Assembly (NCBI RefSeq): GCF_016405855.1 | Contig: NZ_JAEFCA010000004.1 | Coordinates: 22,459 to 86,458, forward strand | Reading direction: 5' to 3' | DNA: 64,000 nucleotides | DNA from: Flavobacterium sp. IB48 | GTDB taxonomy: Bacteria > Bacteroidota > Bacteroidia > Flavobacteriales > Flavobacteriaceae | Shown: positions 17,101 through 23,726 of the stretch, piece by piece | Layout: each line of letters starts with the position of its first letter | How positions within the stretch are numbered: position 1 is the stretch's first letter | The notes under the pieces: model-generated | The model's database searches: none | What the model was told of the DNA's origin: nothing | What the model saw: only the letters and a program-made list of their open reading frames with translations | Made by a program: the position numbers and the translations under genes

Positions 17101-17469
17101 AATGCTTCTTTTCCAGGTTATAACTTATTGTCTGAATCTAAAGAAGCTTGGTCTCCAACAAATACTCATACCAATGTTCCAGTTCTTTCATCAACAGATA
17201 ACAATAACAACTTTGGGCGTATTTCTGATTTGTTTATCGAAGATGCTTCTTTCTTAAGATTGAAAAACGTTTCGATTGGTTATACCGTTAAAGAAAGCTG
17301 GTTGAACGGAAAAGCGAAACTGAGATTCTTTATTTCGGGACAAAACTTATTTACAATCACAAAATATTCTGGAATGGATCCTGAAGTTGGACTTAAAAAC
17401 TTCGGAATGGATTTAGGACGTTATCCGCTTTCTCGTATTTACATGACAGGTGTTAACGCAACTTTTTAA
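14101..17469 (+). CDS. SusC-like TonB-dependent receptor with STN signalling domain
   Basis: 1122 residues. Signal peptide (ending ...AALTVKAG), STN domain (about 35-120, NESIKNIFQKIENQVDVHFM), a carboxypeptidase-D-like beta domain (about 127-200), TonB-box-like VVVMGYGS, plug and SusC-type outer-membrane barrel ending with SRIYMTGVNATF. The STN domain is what couples such receptors to FecR. A start at the internal Met6 is also possible. It forms the outer-membrane uptake pair with the SusD gene 19 nt downstream. Confidence 0.93.
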   Translation: MNEKQMRYASIRTIGTKLFLFMTLFFAALTVKAGNVDINKRVTLKVDNESIKNIFQKIENQVDVHFMYESSQVNANQKLSLKLSNVTLEQALDKICGNVLRYEIVSNNIVIKKNQKVASADQNKIMVSGTVFGGDDNMPLPGVGIKDKGSDAATATDFDGTFKLEVNASEATLVFSYVGYITQEVKVTSSQNITVKLAADVKQLQEVVVMGYGSVKKNEVLGAVGSVSMKETSSRTYNNAAELLQGTVAGVTVINDGGDPTASPTINIRGIGSLNAETPLIVLDGIIYSGSLNTINPNDIASINVLKDAASAAIYGARASGGVILITSKKGVSDKINVNVNYQGGFQNVAKKLQVLNAAEYADAMNLARDNAGLPRIPAFDPAFEPTARTTKTNWMDEIFRTGEIQDLSLSVNGKTEKSNFFLSGSYRKNEGILLNTYGERYTVRANSSFKLADNFTIGENISYSLTDGQTANTSSSYTGAIQAAILYPPNATIYREDGSGQFGGVPEKYIGSYGDVINPVAYLKRLDNKNPISTILINPYAEWEIVSGLKVKSNWGYTRIQDNASDFTVKVTEPGKIFDFNRLTLKNITTTDLLSEQTISYEKSFGKHNLKALAGYTYQETKRDFYTVEGTGFDNEDPSQRYLLNAKLIQQTAAGRSDEIISSYVGRINYDFSQKYLISGIVRRDGTSKLLENNRWKVYPSVSAGWLISEENFMKGIEPIISNLKLRASWGQIGNLGNLGPYQFSVPLVQTQALIGAVPSINYGYAESELSNPNLKWESSEQTNIGLDFTMLNNSLVGSVDAYVKKNKDMLVRDQLPGVSGTPQGRIVNSGDVENKGIEVSLTYQKTRGEFKFDVTANAGFLSNRIVSIKDDLNSLEPLGLSRVRSLPLANIYQVGSPVGAFYGYQTNGLFQSNDEVKAYVNKDGVMYQPNAVAGDIKFKDENGDGVINNSDRVVLGSPFPKTTYSLNANFRYKGFDMNIFFNGAAGNSVFNAVKHTGLNASFPGYNLLSESKEAWSPTNTHTNVPVLSSTDNNNNFGRISDLFIEDASFLRLKNVSIGYTVKESWLNGKAKLRFFISGQNLFTITKYSGMDPEVGLKNFGMDLGRYPLSRIYMTGVNATF

Positions 17470-17488
17470 AAAATAAAAAACAATTAAA

Positions 17489-19024
17489 ATGAAAAAAATA
17501 AGTCTTTTATTATTGAGTTTTGTGCTTTTGGTAAGTACTTCGGCTTGCGAAAGCGAACTTGATGTTGTGCCGCAAGGAGCTCCTTCGAGCGGGAATTTCT
17601 GGAAAACACCAGCAGATGCAAAAGCAGGAGTAAATGCAATTTACGCTTTGTATTCTGATGATAATATGTACGGTCGTGGTTTCTTTTGGCTGAATAATGC
17701 CAGCGATGATATTGGGACTAAACCAAGACAAAATGCAGAAAGAATTAAAAACTTTATTGTAGACGGATCAGAATCGGATACAAAAGACATTTGGAGAATT
17801 CACTACGAAATCATGAAACGTTGTAATGACGTAATTCGTAATATTCCCAATATCGCTTTGGATGAAAGTACAAAAAACGGAATGTTGGGAGAGGCTTATT
17901 TTAATCATGCTGTAATGCATTTAGAATTGGCATACCATTACGGAGACGATCGTGCGGGAATTCCAATTCAAGACAGAGAAAATCCAACGAATGCCTTTGT
18001 GCCTCGCGCAAAAAATGTAGCCGAAAATTACGCTTACATTGCAGCAGATTTAATTAAAGCAGCAGATTTGTTGCCTTATTTTGATCAGCTTACACCAGAC
18101 AATTACGGACGCGCGCACAAAACTGCCGCTTGGGCTTATTTAGTGCGTACTTATCTGTATGCAAAAGATTGGGACAATGCTATTAAATATGCCAATATGA
18201 TTGTGGCTAGCGGAAAACACAAATTATTGGACAATTTTGAAGATGTATTTAAAATCAGCAACAACTGGTCTTCAGAATATATCTGGTCTGTAACTTCAAG
18301 TGCAGAAAATACTTCTTTAGGTTCTATTTTTCCTGGAGTTTGTTTAGAAGATAAAGGATGGGGAGTTTACAATGGTTGGGGAAATTTCTATCCGACAAAA
18401 GAATTATTCGACACTTATGCTGCAAACGATAAAAGACGCAGTGCTACAATTTTACAAAAAGGAGACAAATTTGTTTACTTCGGAGAGACCGTAACTTTCA
18501 ACGAAGGCAATCACGTAGTAAGTTCAAGTAACAGAACGGGTTATCAGTTTAAAAAATATATGGAGCCGTTTAGTTATCCAAAAACGACTTCGGGCGGAGT
18601 AGATATTCGTTATGTAAATGCTAATGGAGACAAGCCTTCAACAGCTTTAAATGTTCCTCTTTTACGTTATGCTGATGTGATTTTGATGTTAGCGGAAGCT
18701 AAACTAATGAAGGGTCAAAATGCAGATACAGAAATCAATATGATTCGCCACCGAGCAGGTCTTACAGATATTTCTGGAGCTACAATGGTCGATTTAAAAA
18801 GAGAGAGAAGATGTGAACTAGCAGGTGAGTGGACAGACCGCCATTTTGATTTAGTGCGTTGGGGAGATGCAAAAGAAACGTACGCGAAACCATTGCATCA
18901 TTATAACGGAAGCGTTATTTATCCTGCTCGTAATTTCAATCCTGCAATTCACCACGTTTGGCCAATACCGCCAGATGAAATCGCAGTAAGTAAAGGAGCT
19001 TTGACTCAAAACCAAGGCTGGTAA
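17489..19024 (+). CDS. SusD-like outer-membrane lipoprotein
   Basis: 511 residues with a lipoprotein signal (LLVSTSACESELDVVP, Cys20), the TPR-like SusD core (AGVNAIYALYSD..., YFNHAVMHLELAYHYG) and the RagB/SusD C-terminal region (RHFDLVRWGD, PIPPDEIAVSK, ending LTQNQGW). It forms the lid of the SusC transporter and helps bind the substrate on the cell surface. The substrate is not evident from the pair itself; the neighbouring phosphatase hints at a phosphorylated compound. Confidence 0.93.
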   Translation: MKKISLLLLSFVLLVSTSACESELDVVPQGAPSSGNFWKTPADAKAGVNAIYALYSDDNMYGRGFFWLNNASDDIGTKPRQNAERIKNFIVDGSESDTKDIWRIHYEIMKRCNDVIRNIPNIALDESTKNGMLGEAYFNHAVMHLELAYHYGDDRAGIPIQDRENPTNAFVPRAKNVAENYAYIAADLIKAADLLPYFDQLTPDNYGRAHKTAAWAYLVRTYLYAKDWDNAIKYANMIVASGKHKLLDNFEDVFKISNNWSSEYIWSVTSSAENTSLGSIFPGVCLEDKGWGVYNGWGNFYPTKELFDTYAANDKRRSATILQKGDKFVYFGETVTFNEGNHVVSSSNRTGYQFKKYMEPFSYPKTTSGGVDIRYVNANGDKPSTALNVPLLRYADVILMLAEAKLMKGQNADTEINMIRHRAGLTDISGATMVDLKRERRCELAGEWTDRHFDLVRWGDAKETYAKPLHHYNGSVIYPARNFNPAIHHVWPIPPDEIAVSKGALTQNQGW

Positions 19025-19048
19025 TCTATAATTTCATTGTGTTTTTTT

Positions 19049-19096
19049 AGTTTTTTACGCTGCAGTCTTAGTCAGGAGACTGCAGTTGTAAAAAAT
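19049..19096. terminator. Terminator after susD
   Basis: CTGCAGTCT (19060-19068) pairs with AGACTGCAG (19077-19085), with T and A runs outside the stem. Confidence 0.65.
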
Positions 19097-19140
19097 AAAG
19101 TTTGTCATTCCGAGGAATGGCAAGTCGAACGCATTCACAC

Positions 19141-19279
19141 AATCTTGTCATTTCGACGAAGGAGAAATCCTCACTAGAAGCTCCACAATCTAAATCCCCA
19201 ATCTTTGCCGAGTTGCTAACGAAGATTTGCTTCGCCTATTCGCTATCGCTCGAGTCTCCTTCGTCGAAATGACAAGATT
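19141..19279. repeat. Long palindromic intergenic repeat (25-bp perfect arms)
   Basis: The arm at 19141-19165 (starting AATCTTGTCATTTCGACG) is the exact reverse complement of 19255-19279; the spacer is 89 bp. A degenerate relative of the arm (TTGTCATTCCGAGGAATG) precedes it at about 19102. Repeats with GTCATTTCGACGAAGGAG-type arms are, as I recall, a dispersed family in Flavobacterium genomes. It fills most of the 395-bp gap between susD and the phosphatase gene and carries no coding sequence. Confidence 0.75.
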
Positions 19280-19419
19280 ACTTTTTACTATGTGCATTTA
19301 AACTAGTGAAACGCCTTTACACATAAAGAAAACTATGTTTCTATGTGTTAAAAATAAATTACAGAAATCCATTTCTAATAAAATTTCCTACAGCTTTAAA
19401 AGAATAAAAATCATTTTCG

Positions 19420-21237
19420 ATGAAAAAAATAATCACCCTTTTTTGCCTTCAATTTTGCTTGTTCGTTCAAGCGCAAGAATACAGTTCTTCAAATATTCAT
19501 TCTCATAACGATTACGAAAGTAAATTACCTTTTTATGGTGCTTATTCTAATGAAACGGGCGTTATAGAAGCCGATGTCTTTTTAGTAAATAATGAATTGT
19601 TTGTGGCACATACTTCTAAAGAAATTGCTTCTCACAATACACTTAAAAGCATGTATTTGGAACCTCTTTCAAACAAATTAAAAACATTGGAAGGAAAAGC
19701 GTATCCGAGCAATAAACCTTTAATATTAATGATTGATATTAAGTCTGATGCCGACTCAACTCTAAAAACAATTGTACAACAATTAAAGACTTTTCCAGAT
19801 ATTATTTCGAATAAAAACATAAAAGTGGTTATTTCTGGAAATAGACCTTTACCGTCACTTTGGAAGGAATATCCCGATTTCATTTATTTTGACGGAAGGC
19901 TGAATGAAAGCTATACTCCAGATCAATTGGCAAGAGTTGAAATGATTAGCGAAGATTTACATGAAATCACAGTTTGGAACGGAAAAGGAGTTTTGACGCA
20001 GCCAGATTCTGAAAAAATTCAGGCAATTATCAAAAAAGTCCACGATCAAAACAAAAAAGTGAGATTCTGGGCTACGCAAGACAACGTGAATACGTATATG
20101 ACTTTAATGAATTTAAAAGTTGATTTTATAGGAACGGATAAAGTAGACGAACTAACTCAATTTATAAATAACATTAAAACGACATTTTACCAGAATACAG
20201 AATTTCACCAAGCTTATGTTCCTAAAAATGTTTTCAAGAATAAACGCCCAAAAAACGTTATTCTCTTAATTGGAGACGGGATGGGATTAGCGCAGATTTA
20301 TTCTGGATATACTGCAAACAAAGGGCAATTGAATTTATTTAATATTCCAACTCAAGGATTCTCGATCACAAAAGCTTCAGATAGTTATATCACAGATTCT
20401 GCCGCAGGAGCAACGGCAATGGCTACGGGACATAAAACTAATAATCGTTTTATAAGTGTTGATGAACAAGGGAAACCGCTTCAGACGATTGCAGAACAAT
20501 TGGCAAAGAAAAACTATAAAACGGCCATTATTTCTGCTGGAAATATTACTGATGCAACTCCAGCTGCGTTTTATGCACATCAGCCAGAAAGAAGTTTAAG
20601 CGAACCAATTGCTAACGATTTTCTTTCAAGTCCGTCAGATATTTTGATTGGAGGAGGTCAGAAAGAATTTATTTCTAGAAAAGATGGTAAAGATTTGTCT
20701 AAAGTTTTAATCGAAAAAGGATACACTTTCTCAGATAAATTCTCGAGTTTAGATACGATTAAAAACAGCAAATTTGTCGTTTTAGAAGATGCAGCGGTAG
20801 TTTCTATAAAAAATGGAAGAGGAGATTTTCTAACAAAATCTTTAGCGAAAGCGACAAACACTTTTTCGAAAACAAAAAATCCGTTTTTTATTATGGCCGA
20901 AGGCGCTCAAATTGATTACGGCGGACATCAGAATAATGTAGAATATGTTGTAAGAGAAATGCTTGATTTTGACAAATTGGTTGGTCAGGCAATGGAATTT
21001 GTAGATAAAAATTCAGAAACTTTGTTAATCGTAACAGCAGATCACGAAACTGGAGGATTATCATTAATTGACGGAAGTATTGAAAAAGGGTACGTTCACG
21101 GAAGTTTTAGTACCAATGATCATACGGCGATTCCGGTTCCTGTTTTTGTTTACGGTCCAGGATCTGAGAAATTCATGGGAGTTTATCAGAATACGGCAAT
21201 TTATGACAAGATTATGGAATTGATTGGAGGAAAATAA
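19420..21237 (+). CDS. Secreted two-domain protein: GDPD/PI-PLC-like plus alkaline phosphatase
   Basis: 605 residues with a signal peptide (IITLFCLQFCLFVQAQ). Residues about 20-265 resemble a phosphodiesterase TIM barrel (HSHNDYES, IEADVFLVNN, LFVAHTSKE, MIDIKSDA). From about 275 follows an alkaline phosphatase domain: metal ligand in IGDGMG, nucleophile S327 in TDSAAGATAMATG, later EGAQIDYGGHQNN and TADHETGG. The two activities could act in sequence, opening a phosphodiester and then releasing phosphate from the product. It lies behind an ECF/FecR/SusCD set but with its own 395-bp upstream gap. Confidence 0.85.
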   Translation: MKKIITLFCLQFCLFVQAQEYSSSNIHSHNDYESKLPFYGAYSNETGVIEADVFLVNNELFVAHTSKEIASHNTLKSMYLEPLSNKLKTLEGKAYPSNKPLILMIDIKSDADSTLKTIVQQLKTFPDIISNKNIKVVISGNRPLPSLWKEYPDFIYFDGRLNESYTPDQLARVEMISEDLHEITVWNGKGVLTQPDSEKIQAIIKKVHDQNKKVRFWATQDNVNTYMTLMNLKVDFIGTDKVDELTQFINNIKTTFYQNTEFHQAYVPKNVFKNKRPKNVILLIGDGMGLAQIYSGYTANKGQLNLFNIPTQGFSITKASDSYITDSAAGATAMATGHKTNNRFISVDEQGKPLQTIAEQLAKKNYKTAIISAGNITDATPAAFYAHQPERSLSEPIANDFLSSPSDILIGGGQKEFISRKDGKDLSKVLIEKGYTFSDKFSSLDTIKNSKFVVLEDAAVVSIKNGRGDFLTKSLAKATNTFSKTKNPFFIMAEGAQIDYGGHQNNVEYVVREMLDFDKLVGQAMEFVDKNSETLLIVTADHETGGLSLIDGSIEKGYVHGSFSTNDHTAIPVPVFVYGPGSEKFMGVYQNTAIYDKIMELIGGK

Positions 21238-21258
21238 TTTCTTAAATAAATTCAAATT

Positions 21259-21287
21259 AAAGGAGCGTCTGGAAAGGTCGCTCCTTT
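21259..21287 (+). terminator. Terminator after the phosphatase gene
   Basis: AAAGGAGCG (21259-21267) and CGCTCCTTT (21279-21287) form a 9-bp stem followed by TATTA. Confidence 0.7.
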
Positions 21288-21301
21288 ATTAATTTCAGAA
21301 A

Positions 21302-21505
21302 TATGTCGCTCCGATGGAGCTTTTATTTTGTGTCTTGAATTTTTAGCTATAAATATTTCGCTCTTCCAGAGCTTGAAAACGTTTTTCAAATCCCAATGAA
21401 ACTATATATTAGTTTTAAATTGTGTCTTAGAAAAGTCCCAGAGGGACGAAATATTTATAGAAATAGAATTGCGGTTTAAGAAAGAGCCCCAGCGGGGTGA
21501 AATAT
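21302..21505. repeat. Cluster of short intergenic palindromes
   Basis: CTATAAATATTTCG (21347-21360) is the exact reverse complement of CGAAATATTTATAG (21447-21460). Between and around them are small hairpins GCTCCGATGGAGC, GTCCCAGAGGGAC and GCCCCAGCGGGG. The gap 21238-21539 has no coding sequence. The pattern matches intergenic repeat elements that I recall from Flavobacterium. Confidence 0.65.
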
Positions 21506-21539
21506 ATTATTTCAGCTAATTTTAAACGTTACATTTTAT

Positions 21540-23144
21540 TTATTTTCCTTTCAACAAATTGATGCTCACTGTTGCTGTATCGGCGTCAGGAAATCTCTTA
21601 AAAATAGATTTATCAGGAAATAATCCTGCTTCTGCGGCAATTGCATTAAAAACATCAATTTCAACAATATATTGGTCCGAAAAACCATGAGTAGCATCAT
21701 AAGCTGTTGCTGGAGTTCGGCCTAAATTATTGGCCGTAAGTTTTGGATTTATGGTATGAAGTTCAATCAAAAGAAGACCAAATTTATGTACATACGGTGA
21801 CCACTTTTGTAAATGTTCTAAAAGATTGTCTTCAACAAGATTATTGCTAATTCTTTTTCCTCTGTAAGCAAATGCACCAGTTGAGGTACTGACTCTTTTC
21901 TCGTTAACATGTTTAGGGTCTTGCCAAATTCTGTTGTGATCTAGAAAAGTTCTCACATTAAGAAGATCTTTCAAATCAATATTATAATTTTCTTGCAAAT
22001 CTTCTGCAAGCAAATCGGGACGGCCAATATCTCCCCAAATTACTTTTGCCCAAATATCTGCATTGATCAGATTGGCTCTGGTTACTTTCAAAGCGGTTTG
22101 GTTATAATCAACTCCAACTATAAACAGCGGATATTCGTCGAGCATTTTTCCTCTTAAAGTTTGCCTGTCAATTACTTCAAAAATATGTTGTAGAAAAGCG
22201 CCATTTCCGCAACCCATATCGAGAATTCCTTTTGGCTGTTCTTCAATAGGAAGATTAAAAAGCTTTATAAGGATTTCATCGACTACTTTAAAATAAGTGT
22301 CGTGAGCGCCACCGCTTCCCCAAACGTTCATTTCGCGATCCACATGAAGTTCGTTTTCACCTTCGGCAGTTATTAAAATATCCGGATTTCCAAAAATCAA
22401 TTCTTCAATTTTAGCAAATGTTGGCAGATAGGAAACCGTAACTCCATAAGCGCTGGCTCTTTTAGCAAAAAATAAACCAGCTTCGGTAAATTGATAATTG
22501 CCATTTTTTTCTAGAAACCATCCCAGATGAACAAAAAAGTCTAAAATCTTTTTAAAATTTTCGGGCGATTTATGAAACTCTTCAGGTCTAAAAGAAGTTT
22601 CCATAAAATACTTATGAAACATTCCGTTCATTGCCAATCGCACGATAGTTGGTCCGATGAGGTAACCTTCAATATGTTTTAAAATTTGCTCTTGAATGCT
22701 ATTCGTTAGAGGATCACTGGAAGGCTCAATTTCGTCTCTCTTTTTATATTTTTCAAAAATGATATTGAGTTTTTCAAAAGGAGTGTCTTCAAACAAACGC
22801 GGATGAAAATGTATAGATAATTGAAGCAATTCTACAACATCTCTGTAAAGATGAAATAATGAAAAAGCAATTTCGGTTTTCTCATTTACAGAAATTGAAA
22901 TAGTCTGTGTTTTATTATTGATTTCATAATCTAAAAATCCTTGAGAAGCGAGAACTCGTAAAGCGATATTTAGATAGCCTTCGTTGGCATTAAAAACCGA
23001 TGTAAGTTCAGATAAAGTGGTTTGCTTTTTATTTAAGATAAAATCTAGTACAGATTTATTTTTTAGCGCTATTGCTACAGGCGCAGTAACTAAGCCGTCA
23101 AGATGCCTGAAAATGGAACTTAAGAGTTGTGATTTATCGGTCAT
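21540..23144 (-). CDS. Class I SAM-dependent methyltransferase with N-terminal winged-helix region
   Basis: 534 residues. The N-terminal part (about 1-110) resembles the winged-helix dimerisation domain of small-molecule methyltransferases (TLSELTSVFNANEGYLNIAL); the SAM-binding motif I is ILDMGCGNGAFLQHIF near residue 302, with an acidic motif II in FIVGVDYNQ. It is longer than usual O-methyltransferases and resembles the AprA-type methyltransferases found with polyketide enzymes, although no biosynthetic genes surround it. Single gene, facing left; substrate unknown. Confidence 0.8.
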   Translation of the reverse strand: MTDKSQLLSSIFRHLDGLVTAPVAIALKNKSVLDFILNKKQTTLSELTSVFNANEGYLNIALRVLASQGFLDYEINNKTQTISISVNEKTEIAFSLFHLYRDVVELLQLSIHFHPRLFEDTPFEKLNIIFEKYKKRDEIEPSSDPLTNSIQEQILKHIEGYLIGPTIVRLAMNGMFHKYFMETSFRPEEFHKSPENFKKILDFFVHLGWFLEKNGNYQFTEAGLFFAKRASAYGVTVSYLPTFAKIEELIFGNPDILITAEGENELHVDREMNVWGSGGAHDTYFKVVDEILIKLFNLPIEEQPKGILDMGCGNGAFLQHIFEVIDRQTLRGKMLDEYPLFIVGVDYNQTALKVTRANLINADIWAKVIWGDIGRPDLLAEDLQENYNIDLKDLLNVRTFLDHNRIWQDPKHVNEKRVSTSTGAFAYRGKRISNNLVEDNLLEHLQKWSPYVHKFGLLLIELHTINPKLTANNLGRTPATAYDATHGFSDQYIVEIDVFNAIAAEAGLFPDKSIFKRFPDADTATVSINLLKGK

Positions 23145-23267
23145 AATGCAAAAATGAAGGTTAGTTAAAAATAATGATTTTTTTCTTACTTAATGCACAT
23201 GATTTTTATGCTAAGGTTTTGCTATAAATTGAATTGAAAAGCCGAGTAAACTTCTGTATAAAGCAAA

Positions 23268-23297
23268 AAAAAACCTCAATAGAATATTGAGGTTTTT
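23268..23297 (-). terminator. Terminator of tRNA-Ser copy 1
   Basis: AAAACCTCAAT and ATTGAGGTTTT form an 11-bp stem with a 4-nt loop; the A-run at 23266-23272 gives the U-run on the minus strand. Confidence 0.8.
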
Positions 23298-23307
23298 TAA
23301 AATTCAG

Positions 23308-23392
23308 CGGAGAAAGAGGGATTCGAACCCCCGGACCTGTTACAGTCAACAGTTTTCAAGACTGCCGCATTCGACCGCTCTGCCATTTCTCC
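23308..23392 (-). tRNA. tRNA-Ser(UGA), copy 1
   Basis: 85 nt on the minus strand. The acceptor stem GGAGAAA pairs with TTTCTCC, discriminator G; anticodon stem GCAGT/ACTGT with loop CTTGAAA, so the anticodon is UGA; a long variable arm and GGTTCGAATCC T-loop are typical of serine tRNA. No CCA is encoded. Identical in sequence and orientation to the copy at 59072-59156. Confidence 0.97.
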
Positions 23393-23424
23393 AGTATGTC
23401 GCAATCGTTGCGTGATTGCGAGTG

Positions 23425-23432
23425 CAAATATA
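23425..23432 (-). promoter_or_regulatory. -7 box of tRNA-Ser copy 1
   Basis: TATATTTG on the minus strand, 33 nt before the tRNA 5' end. The same box at the same distance precedes the second copy. Confidence 0.75.
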
Positions 23433-23673
23433 AGGCGTTTTTTTAATTGTGAAAATTTTTTTTGAATTATTTCTAAAGAAAATAATAGAGTAGTAAAAAG
23501 AACAGCGATCAATAAAGTTAAGGCTTTCAAAGTCAACAGAGAAAGAGACTTTGTAATCTAAAAATATTTTAGCAGAGAAAAGACATCAGTTTTATTGGCT
23601 CTCTGTTTAATTTGTTTCAACTAAACAATTAAATCGTCTGATTTTTAATGTTATACTAATATTTTTCTTATTA

Positions 23674-23700
23674 TTGTAGTATAGTACAGAATAGTACTAA
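23674..23700 (+). promoter_or_regulatory. GntR-type operator candidate 1
   Basis: TTGTAGTATAG followed by TACAGAATAGTACTAA. It contains the dyad TAGTAC-AGAATA-GTACTA (23683-23700) and shares TTGTAGTATAG with sites 2 and 4. A weak -7 box TATTTTTC lies at 23660-23667. Confidence 0.6.
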
Positions 23701-23726
23701 ATCTTACTAACTAATATTGAAAAACT

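Noticed and set aside
23297-23536. 79-codon frame across tRNA-Ser copy 1
   Set aside because: It contains the whole tRNA in reverse and its promoter; a chance frame.
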